DNA of 16,949 nt from contig JBJXFX010000060.1 of the NCBI GenBank assembly GCA_046152925.1, positions 1 through 16,949 of the forward strand, written 5' to 3'. A program made the translations under genes and the position numbers. This stretch comes from CAMAUF01 sp046152925 (lineage in GTDB: Bacteria; Chloroflexota; Dehalococcoidia; Tepidiformales; Tepidiformaceae). Shown here piece after piece: positions 9,001 through 14,562 of this stretch (positions are counted from its first letter, which is position 1; each line of letters begins with the position of its first letter). Under the pieces are notes generated by a model that was not told the origin of the DNA, ran no database searches, and saw only the letters and a program-made list of their open reading frames with translations.

Positions 9001-10999
9001 GGCGGGCGTTGGCGAACGCGGCCGCCGCCTGAGAGGCGAATCCCATCACGAGCGCGCCGTCGGTGACGGCGAACCCGTCTGGCTGTTCCCGCGCGAGCGC
9101 AAGGATCCCGACGACCGCGCCCTTGTGGGCGAGCGGCGCCAGGAGCGTCGCGCGGGCCTTGCGGACGGCCGGAAGGTAGGCGAATTCGTGAAACTGGCGC
9201 TGGTAGGCGGCCGCATACTCGTCGCCACTGAGGACATCGATGTGGATGAAGGGGTCGGTCTGCGAAAGCTCGCCGAACATCTCGGCCGGAGCGGATTCGG
9301 CCCCAAGGACGAGCCCGAGGAGCGGTTCGATGGTCACGCCGTCGGCGTCGACCGCCCCCACTACGGTCACCCGAGCGCTGACGTCGCGAGACATCAGCAT
9401 CATGAAGGAGGCGGGTACGACTGGCTGGAGGTGTTTGAGGACGGCGGACGCGACGCGCCGGACATCCATTTCACGTCCGGCGTCGCGGGAGACGTCGAGC
9501 AGCGCCTCCAGTTCGGCTGTCCGCTCGGCGACGCGGTCCTCGAGCAGGCGCTCCGTAGCGACCTGGTCCGAGATGTCCAGGACCGTGGAGAGCACATGGC
9601 GCTCGCCGCGGAACTGAAAGGTGACGGCGGTCACTTCTGCGGTAAAGGTGGAGCCGTCTTTACGGCGCATCGCCGCACGAATGCGAGAGTCCTCGCCGGC
9701 GAGCGCCTTCGGGACAATGTCCACAAACTTGGCGTGGTCGGCGGGGTCGATGAAGCGGGCAGGGTGTCCGCCGATGAGCTCTTCCCGAGAGTAGCCCAGC
9801 AGCCGGGCGAGGGCCGGATTGACCTCGACGGTCGTGCCCGAAGCCGGAGCGCTGACGAGCAGGCCTTCGGTGGTGGCTTCGAACACGGCGCGCAGTTGGG
9901 TGGCGGCTTCGTCGGCCGCCTGCCGGTGAGTTGCGAGCTCGGAGGTCATATTGTTGAACGCCCGGCCGAGGTTCGACAGCTCGTCGCGGCCGGCGACGGG
10001 GATCTGGGTATTGAAGTCGCCGCCGGCGACCGCCCGAGTGCCGGCCACGAGCGCCCCGACGCGCCGCACGAAGAAGAACTGGCCGCCAATCAGCGCCGCA
10101 GCGACCGCTAGCCCAGCTGCGGCGGCGAGGCCCGCGAGGTTCCACCTGAGCCGGTCGCCCGCTGGTCCTTCGAAGACGGACGTGGGGATGCCAACCGCCA
10201 CGAATGCCTGGTCGCCGTTTCCAAGCAACATCGCTTGATAGCCGAACGTCCGGCGGGGGCCGTCCGTGTCGTTCGACTCCAACGTCCCAGAGACGCCGGG
10301 GGTCAGCGCTTCGGGTCCAAGGCCTTTGACTGGGGGCGGCTGTCCGAAGAGGTCGGCGGTGGGCGGCGAGGCCACCACGACGCGGCCTTGGCGGTCGAGG
10401 ATGTAGACGACGGAGCCCGCCGGGATGCCCGCTATCTCGATCCCCTCGCTGTTCGCGACGATGTCGAAAGCGGCGACCGCCATGAATCGCGTCCGGCCCG
10501 CCTCGATCACGGGTTGGGCGAGCCAGACGGTCGGCTTCCCGGTCACGGAGTCAAGCTCGAAGTCCCCGATGGTGGGGCTCAGCGTGGCCTTCGCGCCCAT
10601 GAAGGACTGCAAGGCCGTCAGGTCGCGGGTCGCGGGCGCGCTCGCCGAGGAGCAGACCACCTGCCCTTCTGGGGTCGCGAGCCCGAGCACGACGAGGTCC
10701 GGGACGTTCTCGGCGGCGGCCCTGGCGAGGTTATCGCAACCCGGCGTACCGGGGGCGACGGCCCCAGCGAGCACCGCGCCGCCGACGCCCGAGAGCGTTT
10801 GACTGGTGTGGATGACGACCGCGCTGAGGCTCTGGTTGACGATCGAGGTGATGTCGCTCGCCCGGAGGCGCGCCTGGTCGCGCGCAGAGGCCCGGTCGTT
10901 TTCGGCGTTGACGAGGATGAACACGAAGGCGGGGAGCACGGCGATGCCGACCAGTACGAGGAGCCGCATCCGGAAGTTGAGGAGGAGCGGCCAGCGCAT
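3050..10999 (-). CDS. Giant multi-GAF sensor histidine kinase (NarL-partner type)
   Basis: A membrane sensor kinase of about 2649 residues, many times the usual 400-900. Order: TM1 (11-31); extracytoplasmic sensor region (32-286), possibly Cache-like; TM2 (287-310); HAMP (311-365); PAS (368-485) with a short coiled coil; eleven GAF domains (about 500-2440); HisKA_3 with phosphoacceptor H2455 in RELHDSVSQ and FELRPESL at 2506-2513; HATPase_c with N box around N2565, DNGQGFD at 2592-2598, GHLGLRSMRERV at 2605-2616 and GTTISVTLP near the end. All kinase motifs are intact, so autophosphorylation and transfer to the adjacent NarL-type regulator are expected. GAF ligands are unknown. The ATG at 10999, seven bases past the regulator's stop, is preferred over a TTG at 11020; no strong ribosome binding site is seen, so translational coupling is likely. 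The stop overlaps the convergent SDR gene by 11 bases. Confidence 0.93.
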   Translation of the reverse strand: MRWPLLLNFRMRLLVLVGIAVLPAFVFILVNAENDRASARDQARLRASDITSIVNQSLSAVVIHTSQTLSGVGGAVLAGAVAPGTPGCDNLARAAAENVPDLVVLGLATPEGQVVCSSASAPATRDLTALQSFMGAKATLSPTIGDFELDSVTGKPTVWLAQPVIEAGRTRFMAVAAFDIVANSEGIEIAGIPAGSVVYILDRQGRVVVASPPTADLFGQPPPVKGLGPEALTPGVSGTLESNDTDGPRRTFGYQAMLLGNGDQAFVAVGIPTSVFEGPAGDRLRWNLAGLAAAAGLAVAAALIGGQFFFVRRVGALVAGTRAVAGGDFNTQIPVAGRDELSNLGRAFNNMTSELATHRQAADEAATQLRAVFEATTEGLLVSAPASGTTVEVNPALARLLGYSREELIGGHPARFIDPADHAKFVDIVPKALAGEDSRIRAAMRRKDGSTFTAEVTAVTFQFRGERHVLSTVLDISDQVATERLLEDRVAERTAELEALLDVSRDAGREMDVRRVASAVLKHLQPVVPASFMMLMSRDVSARVTVVGAVDADGVTIEPLLGLVLGAESAPAEMFGELSQTDPFIHIDVLSGDEYAAAYQRQFHEFAYLPAVRKARATLLAPLAHKGAVVGILALAREQPDGFAVTDGALVMGFASQAAAAFANARLFEEAGERAREVTALLETATAVSSTIDLDDVVDTILTRAETTIGFDAATLLTVEGEDAFVVAARLAGGGVVKEMEGFRVSLRGPLSPFVEGLRRRDAVAIPDLTELSGGAALYREALGPFIQLPPYRLARSFLAVPLAHQDRLLGFLVLLRNEPAAFGPRQCDLALGFAAQAGAAFEHARLFHEADVRNEELSTLLDVAGAIGSTLDLQPLLLLVLKQLKQVVDYSQASVSEMSPDGALAVIASQRGDGEVNVAPMGTRFPAWMLAAPAALGLFRRGEVTVIPDVLADERPAQEFRAAVGDALPVFSETRAWMAVPLLVNGELIGLLTASHVRPGGFTEHDAELAKAFAAPAAAGIANARLFEAEQRRAQQNEALASLAAELRIGERITTTLTQLTGRILASTGAVACVITVAGRHQTDAVRLGGAGFPAGYLDASPPQLANQVIGLAREAEEAGRWQVTLNARAQLLETPEVAPLHPFLREATWEHTAIVPLSFGGEVGGAITLCYVTAADLEREDQGFIRAVADQVGLALETSRLFGETVRQSRENATLARVAAEFLAGGETASVLEQAARLVCEATGAFACSLVLIEGRRVLHSVGHGLPSGFIETAAVGWAAGAVNPLEPAMQTQLAASYRLDPAVFEQLPAWDPHFAVIRGAGWTGKWLAATPLVYRGEALGTLVTYHDEVLKPRSEAGQFMRALADQIAIGAANLRLFERAERRAREKEALATVASQLTLDLPLRDVLDGIAEAVVRSAGARACAIYLLDPEDDRFKAAGSSGLDPWLWDLIQQLPESDAQTRRKLGERGEPVIIGRYNEALASHPGVDPAMRERALAIPWGTTVMIPMQSRGKMAGTIVVAYADEAEPPAEEVQLLTAIADQAAAAIENAALFDKTERRAKESAALAATASSLTLDQPLRRTLDAIAANAASVSGAPATMLLIMDEATGAVTDIGSVGLPDALLGEVRRVIGLSTEAYSVEALLRGEPVLLPDAVERLVANADYQSLRPMAEQLPFQAILFVPLIYRGRRIGILNLGFRKDALPSADMQRILLGIANQAAVAIANVRLFELTEQRVRELEAFQEIAENITLVRPLTETLDTLAGIVLEATGALGCTVSLTDADTFEVTDCRGSGLPDGYYSGVIEAFRDPRWKTGLARFAKSDSVVVLDPARSTMLADPRYAPLHPFIAEVEWDYAAMFPLRVQGRLTGALSVYLRDGAEATERQLAFFGAIADQAAIAVENARLYSEADEQAREQQAVARIAATLTVDRSLEDMLAEVAQTIAEGTRAEGVALVVLRQDGLPPIIGDFGMPSGYAAGMARARMDFRAYWETINRTSETSIVTGAKAHILQTPEYGPVHHLVSDVRWDTIVRVPFIHRDRVRGLVALFLPAGPVDARELRLFRALADQASTAAESALLYSETSRQARENAALASIAAAATVDQPIGALLKTLSETIANSMGAVGCSVTLANWEADEDRFVSGSFGVPDGYIEAFMSAAMAAWDKRIPQFEWSRSMEPVVFRDNRVRFREDPDFELLRPYADVEWDTVVRTSFFYHQKARGILVLYLRADQDPSPSLLQAVRALADQTSVALENVSLFHQVDDRTRYLEALYAAEEVLHRSLKLEEVLDSVFDVVIDLLRSDGAALILMAEEGVRPRVIAKMRNADVPDGVVEVVESNLSGDPNVYRRLQSYPVGEVRVVSDASKMEDADYRARTADIGVNALLEVPLATSGRIVGLLEAVYRKPRRFTEAEKRVFGAVAKRIGVALENARLYEQAESLAAAQERQRLARELHDSVSQALYGIALGARTARTLLDRDATKAVEPVDYVLQLAEAGLAEMRALIFELRPESLAEQGLVVAIEKQAASLRARYGVPVEAALCEEPEVPLAVKEALYRVAQEAMHNVVKHARATKVRVQLCVEETEITLEIEDNGQGFDPRGEFPGHLGLRSMRERVTRIDGQFKVESAPGVGTTISVTLPRGTAETATP
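3690..9502 (-). repeat. Array of eleven tandem GAF-domain modules inside the kinase
   Basis: The coding region contains eleven successive GAF modules, each ending in an ADQAAxAxxNARLF-like helix followed by a charged linker such as RRAREKEALATVASQLT. The module ends fall near bases 9000, 8460, 7920, 7393, 6865, 6335, 5810, 5280, 4760, 4220 and 3700, a period of about 520-540 bases (roughly 176-180 residues). Modules 4, 5 and 8-10 share an extra G-x-P-x-G-[YF] motif, and modules 4 and 8-10 share a motif around H/R-P-[FY]...W; modules 1-3 and 11 look like ordinary GAFs. This is a protein-level repeat that most likely arose by internal duplication; the DNA copies have diverged strongly. Confidence 0.85.
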
Positions 11000-11006
11000 C
11001 GCGGGC

Positions 11007-11654
11007 CTATGCCTGGGCAAGGTCGGCCGCAGGGACGAGGCCCGCTCTCACCGCGTGGAGGGCCGCCTGGGTCCGGCTCTGGACGCCGAGTTTGCCCAAG
11101 ATGTTGCTGACGTGCGTCTTCACGGTCTTTTCGCCGATATGCAGGTCGCGGGCGATTTCCTTGTTGGCGCGCCCGCGGGCGAGCAGGGCGAGCACTTCGT
11201 TCTCCCGGTCGGTGAGGGGCTCGGGGGCCTCGGGCTGGCGCATCTCGCGCATCAGGCGGGCGGCGGCCTCCGGTGAGAGCTGGACTTGGCCTTGGGCGGC
11301 AGCCTTAATCGCCTTGCAAAGGGCGTCGGACTCGGTGTTCTTGAGGAGGTAGCCGATCGCTCCGGCGCGGACGGCGCCGACGACCGACGCATCTTCGAGG
11401 ACGCTGGTGAGGGCGATCACCTCGATCTCTGGGAGCTCTTTCCGGATCCTCCCGATGGCGGTGATCCCATCCATCACAGGCATGAGGAGGTCCATAAGCA
11501 CGACATCAGGTGAGAGCTCATGCGCGAGCTGAAGCGCCTCTTCACCGTTCCTCGCTTCGCCAATGATTTCGAGTTCAGGGTCGAGCGAAAGGAACATCTT
11601 GAGGCCCTGGCGGACGACGGCATGGTCGTCTGCGAGCACGATGCGGATCGGCAT
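11007..11654 (-). CDS. NarL/FixJ-family response regulator (receiver plus LuxR HTH)
   Basis: A 215-residue two-domain transcription factor. The receiver has the acidic pair D9-D10, phosphoacceptor D55 in VVLMDLLMPVMDG, T83 and K105, so all catalytic residues are present. The LuxR-type helix-turn-helix spans about 146-203 (PLTDRENEVLALLARGRANKEIAR..., HIGEKTVKTHVSNILGKLG). It should be phosphorylated by the HisKA_3 kinase encoded next in the operon, then dimerise and bind DNA. AGGGGGAA just upstream of the ATG serves as ribosome binding site. The gene precedes its kinase by seven bases, so production of the two is coupled. Its upstream region contains a TATAGT box and a 15-base palindrome, which could be its own operator. 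Confidence 0.95.
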   Translation of the reverse strand: MPIRIVLADDHAVVRQGLKMFLSLDPELEIIGEARNGEEALQLAHELSPDVVLMDLLMPVMDGITAIGRIRKELPEIEVIALTSVLEDASVVGAVRAGAIGYLLKNTESDALCKAIKAAAQGQVQLSPEAAARLMREMRQPEAPEPLTDRENEVLALLARGRANKEIARDLHIGEKTVKTHVSNILGKLGVQSRTQAALHAVRAGLVPAADLAQA

Positions 11655-11692
11655 GGCACTTCCCCCTGGCGCCGGGGCGGGCGCCGTGTGGA

Positions 11693-11698
11693 ACTATA
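11693..11698 (-). promoter_or_regulatory. Candidate -10 box for the regulator-kinase operon
   Basis: Read on the minus strand, TATAGT differs from the TATAAT consensus at one position and lies about 39 bases upstream of the regulator's ATG. No good -35 hexamer is visible at the expected place; that region is occupied by the palindrome at 11716-11730, which would suit an activator-dependent or autoregulated promoter. A GGCGCC-N6-GGCGCC inverted repeat at 11668-11685 would lie at the very start of the transcript. Confidence 0.45.
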
Positions 11699-11715
11699 CC
11701 AGCGACCCCTTGCGC

Positions 11716-11730
11716 TTCGGCTCAGCCGAA
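11716..11730. promoter_or_regulatory. Perfect 15-base palindrome, candidate operator
   Basis: TTCGGCT-C-AGCCGAA is a perfect inverted repeat of seven-base arms around one central base. It lies between the divergent regulator and receiver genes and covers roughly -30 to -45 relative to the start predicted from the TATAGT box. A palindrome here could be a binding site for the NarL-type regulator or another dimeric factor, or form a small hairpin in the receiver transcript. Its role is inference. Confidence 0.45.
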
Positions 11731-11829
11731 AGGCGGAGATTCGACGCGCTCCCCATGCGGCGAAGGTCGGAGCTGCGAATCAGACCGGTCGACGATGGAA
11801 GTGGTGCCCCGCCGTGGTCTGATCGTTTC

Positions 11830-12228
11830 ATGGAAACCACCTCGCCGCCCCGCCCCATCCGCGTCCTCCTCGTCGATGACCAGCCCACCGTCCGCAAGGG
11901 CTTGCGGATGGGCTTCGACCTTGAGCCAGACATCACGATCGTCGGTGAAACGAGCGATGGCCGCGCCGTCCTCGCCTTCGTCGACGCGCTCTTGCCGGAC
12001 GTCGTCGTGATGGATGTTTCGATGGAGCAGGTCGACGGCCTGGCCGCGACGGCCGCGCTCCATTCGCGCACTCCCTCGGTCGCGGTCGTGATGCTCACGC
12101 TTCACGACGACCCGGCACACCGCGCAAAGGCGGCTGCCGCGGGCGCCAGAGCGTTCGTTGGCAAGCACGAGCCGTTCGGTGTGTTGCTTCAGGCGATTCG
12201 GGGCGCTGCGGCCACTCGCGCGGCCTAG
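11830..12228 (+). CDS. Stand-alone receiver-domain protein
   Basis: A 132-residue protein made of one CheY-like receiver and nothing else. D16-D17 form the acidic pocket, D62 in VVVMDVSMEQVDG is the phosphoacceptor, T90 is the switch residue and K112 the conserved lysine, so it should be phosphorylatable. The proline that normally follows the methionine after the phosphoacceptor loop is glutamate here (SMEQ instead of SMPx). The sequence is close to NarL-type receivers (VRKGLRMGFDLEPDITIVGE), but there is no HTH and no remnant of one before the convergent gene 14 bases on. It is divergent from the complete response regulator and could be a phosphate sink, competitor or partner of the giant kinase. 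The ATG at 11830 starts just before the domain; no clear ribosome binding site is seen. Confidence 0.83.
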   Translation: METTSPPRPIRVLLVDDQPTVRKGLRMGFDLEPDITIVGETSDGRAVLAFVDALLPDVVVMDVSMEQVDGLAATAALHSRTPSVAVVMLTLHDDPAHRAKAAAAGARAFVGKHEPFGVLLQAIRGAAATRAA

Positions 12229-12242
12229 ACGGCGGCGCGGCG

Positions 12243-13076
12243 TCAGACGGGCCGGGCCGTGATGAACATAATCCCCTTTGCGAGCACCTCACCCGCGAAC
12301 ACCGCTCCCATGCAGATGTAGAGCAAGCCAGTGGCGCTCTGCATCGCCCGTATCTGGGTGGTTTTCAGGGAGAGGATGGCGAGGATGATGGGGAAGATGA
12401 TCCCCACGCCGACGCGCAGGTAGAGCACCGGGTTGGCGAAGATGCCGACATCGAGGGCGTTTTCGGGCGTGGGCGTTTCACGCACGGGGATGACGAGGTT
12501 GATTAGGAGCACTGCGGACTGGAAGGCGAGCGAGCCGATCAGGATCCAGGCGAGGTCGCGCAGGGGCCAGGCGGGCAGCGCGCCTTCGGTCAGATACCAG
12601 TGGCCCCAGACCATGGACACCGAAACGGCGCCGAGCGCCAGCGTCCCGCCAATGAGCGCGATCAGCGTCGCGGGGTAGCCCCACGACGGCGGCGCGAGGA
12701 CGGCAGCCAGCACACCGACACAGAGCAGGCCTGCGATGCTCCCCGCGATCCCGGCGAAGCGTCCCACCGGGTCCCACCCCATGAACACGGAGAAGGTGTA
12801 GATCGAGCTCGCGATGATCACGACCATCAGGGCGCGCTTGGCGTCGTCGAACCAGGCCGGGTCGAGCCGGTAGCCATCGACTTCGGTGCCGACCGTGAGC
12901 GACGACGCGGCCCAGTAGCCCAGCGCCGCCGTCACAGCGACACAAAAAGCCATCGTCATCACGAAGCCGCGGGTGACGCCGCCGCGAAGGTCGCTCGCAA
13001 GCGTGATCCAGAGGCTGCCGATCGCAAGCTCAGCGAGGATCAGGAGCAGGGTGTAGGGGAGCGCAGCGGCGTTCAC
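12243..13076 (-). CDS. Uncharacterised eight-helix membrane protein
   Basis: A 277-residue integral membrane protein with about eight predicted helices (6-27, 36-55, 81-98, 106-128, 133-155, 171-195, 213-236, 246-272). I do not recognise the family. The last part, with a conserved-looking arginine before a helix (LRVGVGIIFPIILA, 220-233) and an acidic GEVLAKG segment near the C-terminus (262-268), recalls NrfD/DmsC-type quinone-interacting subunits, but this is weak. Another feature is the MVWGHWYLTE stretch (155-164) between helices. The GTG start at 13076 has no ribosome binding site; TACACT on the minus strand at 13085-13090 lies so close that the transcript could be nearly leaderless. The 3' end is convergent with the receiver gene. 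It is divergent from the acyl-CoA dehydrogenase, without an obvious functional tie. Confidence 0.78.
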   Translation of the reverse strand: MNAAALPYTLLLILAELAIGSLWITLASDLRGGVTRGFVMTMAFCVAVTAALGYWAASSLTVGTEVDGYRLDPAWFDDAKRALMVVIIASSIYTFSVFMGWDPVGRFAGIAGSIAGLLCVGVLAAVLAPPSWGYPATLIALIGGTLALGAVSVSMVWGHWYLTEGALPAWPLRDLAWILIGSLAFQSAVLLINLVIPVRETPTPENALDVGIFANPVLYLRVGVGIIFPIILAILSLKTTQIRAMQSATGLLYICMGAVFAGEVLAKGIMFITARPV

Positions 13077-13147
13077 GTTGTCTGAGTGTAGGGCGCGCCG
13101 CGATGGGCGCGACCTTTCCGTTCTCAGCGCCGAGGATCTCCACCGCC

Positions 13148-13173
13148 TACAATGACGCCGCTAGCAACGGAGG
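13148..13173 (+). promoter_or_regulatory. -10 box and ribosome binding site of the acyl-CoA dehydrogenase gene
   Basis: TACAAT at 13148-13153 matches the -10 consensus at five of six positions; no convincing -35 is seen. GGAGG at 13169-13173 sits 8 bases before the ATG at 13182 and decides that start over the in-frame ATG at 13152, which overlaps the -10 box itself. Confidence 0.55.
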
Positions 13174-13181
13174 TTCAGCGC

Positions 13182-14414
13182 ATGGCAGTCGATTTCACGA
13201 TCCCAGAGGACGCAAAGGCGATCCGGGAAACGGTCCGGAAGTTTGTGCAGGCGGAATGCATCCCAGCCGAGCAGGAGCTCCACGCCGGCCGGCCGTATAA
13301 GGAAGTCCTCGGCGAACTCCGCCGGAAGGCTCGCGGCCAGGGCCTCTGGTGCCCGTTCGTCCCGAAGGAGCACGGCGGCATGGGCCTCGGCCCCCTGGCG
13401 AACGCACTCGTCCAGATGGAACTCGGCGAAAGCCACCTCGGCGCGCTCGCCCTCAACACTCAGGGCCCCGACGACGCGACGATGCTGACGCTCCTCACCT
13501 ACGGCACGCCGGACCAGAAGGAGCGCTTCCTCAAGCCGCTGCTCAACGGCGAGAAGCGCATCTGCTACTCCATGACCGAAAAGGCCGCCGGCGCCGACGC
13601 CACCGGCATGCAGACCCGCGCCATCCGCGACGGCGACAACTGGGTCATTAACGGCGAAAAGTGGTTCTCCAGCGCCGCAAGCGTCGCCGACATCGCCCTG
13701 GTGATGGCGAAGACGAGCCCCGACGCGCCGCGCCACAAGCAGTTTTCGACCTTCCTTGTCGAGCTGCCAAACCCGGGGTACGCCATCCAGCGCGACATCG
13801 CGACGATGGCGCTCGAAGGCCCGCTCAGCCACATCCTCGGCGGCGGACACAGTGAAGTGAAGATCCAGGACCTCGTCGTCCCGCACGCCAACCTGCTCGG
13901 CGGCGAAGGCGAAGGCTTCAACATGGGCCAACACCGGCTCGCCTACGGCCGCCTCCGCCACGGCATGCACAACGTTGCCATGGCCCAGCGCGCGTTGGAC
14001 ATGGCAACGGCGCGCGTCCTTGAGCGGTCCACCTTCGGCAAGCCGCTCTCGGAGCGCCAGGGCGTGCAGTGGATGCTCGCCGACTGCGCGACGGAGCTCT
14101 ACATCGCGCGGCTGATGCTCATGCACATCGCTTACAAGGCCGAGCATGGCCTCGACCTGCGCCAGGAGAACCACATCGCCAAGGTGTACCTGGCGAACAT
14201 GGTCCACCACGTGGTCGACACGGCCATCCAGCTGCACGGCGCTCTCGGCTACAGCCAGGACACGCCGCTCGCCCGCTGGTACACGAGCATCCGCTCGCAG
14301 CGGCTCGTCGACGGGCCTGACGAGGTCCATCGCTGGACCGTCGGCCGGAACCTGTTGAAGGCCTTCCGGGAGTTCGGGACGACCGCCTCGGCTTGTGGCG
14401 GCGACCTCCTCTAA
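13182..14414 (+). CDS. Acyl-CoA dehydrogenase, ACAD10/11-like
   Basis: A 410-residue FAD enzyme of the acyl-CoA dehydrogenase family, catalysing alpha,beta-desaturation of an acyl-CoA and passing electrons to ETF. Features: N-terminal helical domain with PKEHGGMGLGPLANALVQMELGES (61-84); flavin-contact motif YSMTEKAAGADATGMQTRA (129-147); middle beta-domain INGEKWFSSAAS (156-167); C-terminal helical domain with RSTFGKPLSERQGVQWMLAD (282-301), LHGALGYSQDTPLARWY (351-367) and RLVDGPDEVHRWTVGRNLL (374-392). Where medium-chain enzymes have the catalytic glutamate in YEGT, this protein has aspartate (D377 in DGPDEVH). That and the ADAT motif point to the ACAD10/ACAD11-like branch rather than classical straight-chain enzymes. 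The substrate is unknown. The gene is monocistronic, ending 24 bases before a strong terminator. Confidence 0.92.
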   Translation: MAVDFTIPEDAKAIRETVRKFVQAECIPAEQELHAGRPYKEVLGELRRKARGQGLWCPFVPKEHGGMGLGPLANALVQMELGESHLGALALNTQGPDDATMLTLLTYGTPDQKERFLKPLLNGEKRICYSMTEKAAGADATGMQTRAIRDGDNWVINGEKWFSSAASVADIALVMAKTSPDAPRHKQFSTFLVELPNPGYAIQRDIATMALEGPLSHILGGGHSEVKIQDLVVPHANLLGGEGEGFNMGQHRLAYGRLRHGMHNVAMAQRALDMATARVLERSTFGKPLSERQGVQWMLADCATELYIARLMLMHIAYKAEHGLDLRQENHIAKVYLANMVHHVVDTAIQLHGALGYSQDTPLARWYTSIRSQRLVDGPDEVHRWTVGRNLLKAFREFGTTASACGGDLL

Positions 14415-14438
14415 GCCCCGCTCATCCGTGACCTACCG

Positions 14439-14467
14439 AAGACGGGCGGCTCAGGCCGCCCGTCTTT
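14439..14467 (+). terminator. Rho-independent terminator after the acyl-CoA dehydrogenase gene
   Basis: AAGACGGGCGGC (14439-14450) and GCCGCCCGTCTT (14455-14466) form a perfect 12-bp stem with the four-base loop TCAG. The 3' T run is short (three Ts, then GCG), so this is a very stable hairpin with a weak U tract. Confidence 0.8.
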
Positions 14468-14529
14468 GCGTCGATGGGGCGCGCTGATGGGTGCGGCGAT
14501 ACCCCTGCGCCGCGCGCGGTGCGACGATG

Positions 14530-14551
14530 CCTGTCGCGGCGTCGCGACAGG
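14530..14551 (+). promoter_or_regulatory. Leader inverted repeat overlapping the nuclease ribosome binding site
   Basis: CCTGTCGCG (14530-14538) and CGCGACAGG (14543-14551) are perfect nine-base inverted repeats with loop GCGT. The only Shine-Dalgarno-like sequence before the ATG at 14563, AGGA at 14549-14552, lies in the 3' arm. In RNA the hairpin would hide the ribosome binding site, suggesting translational control. As DNA, the 22-base dyad could instead be an operator. Both readings are inference. Confidence 0.5.
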
Positions 14552-14562
14552 ATGGCCTACCA

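Noticed and set aside
3690..9502. Bilin-binding (phytochrome or cyanobacteriochrome) GAF domains in the kinase
   Set aside because: No GAF module shows a chromophore cysteine next to histidine at the expected position or other phytochrome motifs, so light sensing is not supported.
6953..10111. A 1052-codon open frame on the plus strand inside the giant kinase gene, with others at 3182-4477 and 5456-6217
   Set aside because: These frames use exactly the same base triplets as the kinase codons, read in reverse. Stops would require the rare sense codons TTA, CTA or TCA, which GC-rich codon use avoids. The translations show no domain and are rich in Arg, Glu, Asp and Gly, as expected for shadows.
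12226..12245. A lost HTH domain or frameshift after the lone receiver
   Set aside because: Only 14 bases separate its stop from the end of the convergent gene, and no LuxR-type helix-turn-helix sequence appears in any frame there.
13161..14330. A 389-codon open frame antisense to the acyl-CoA dehydrogenase
   Set aside because: The sense strand encodes a full, motif-complete ACAD; the antisense product is a Val/Ala/Arg-rich shadow in the mirrored frame.
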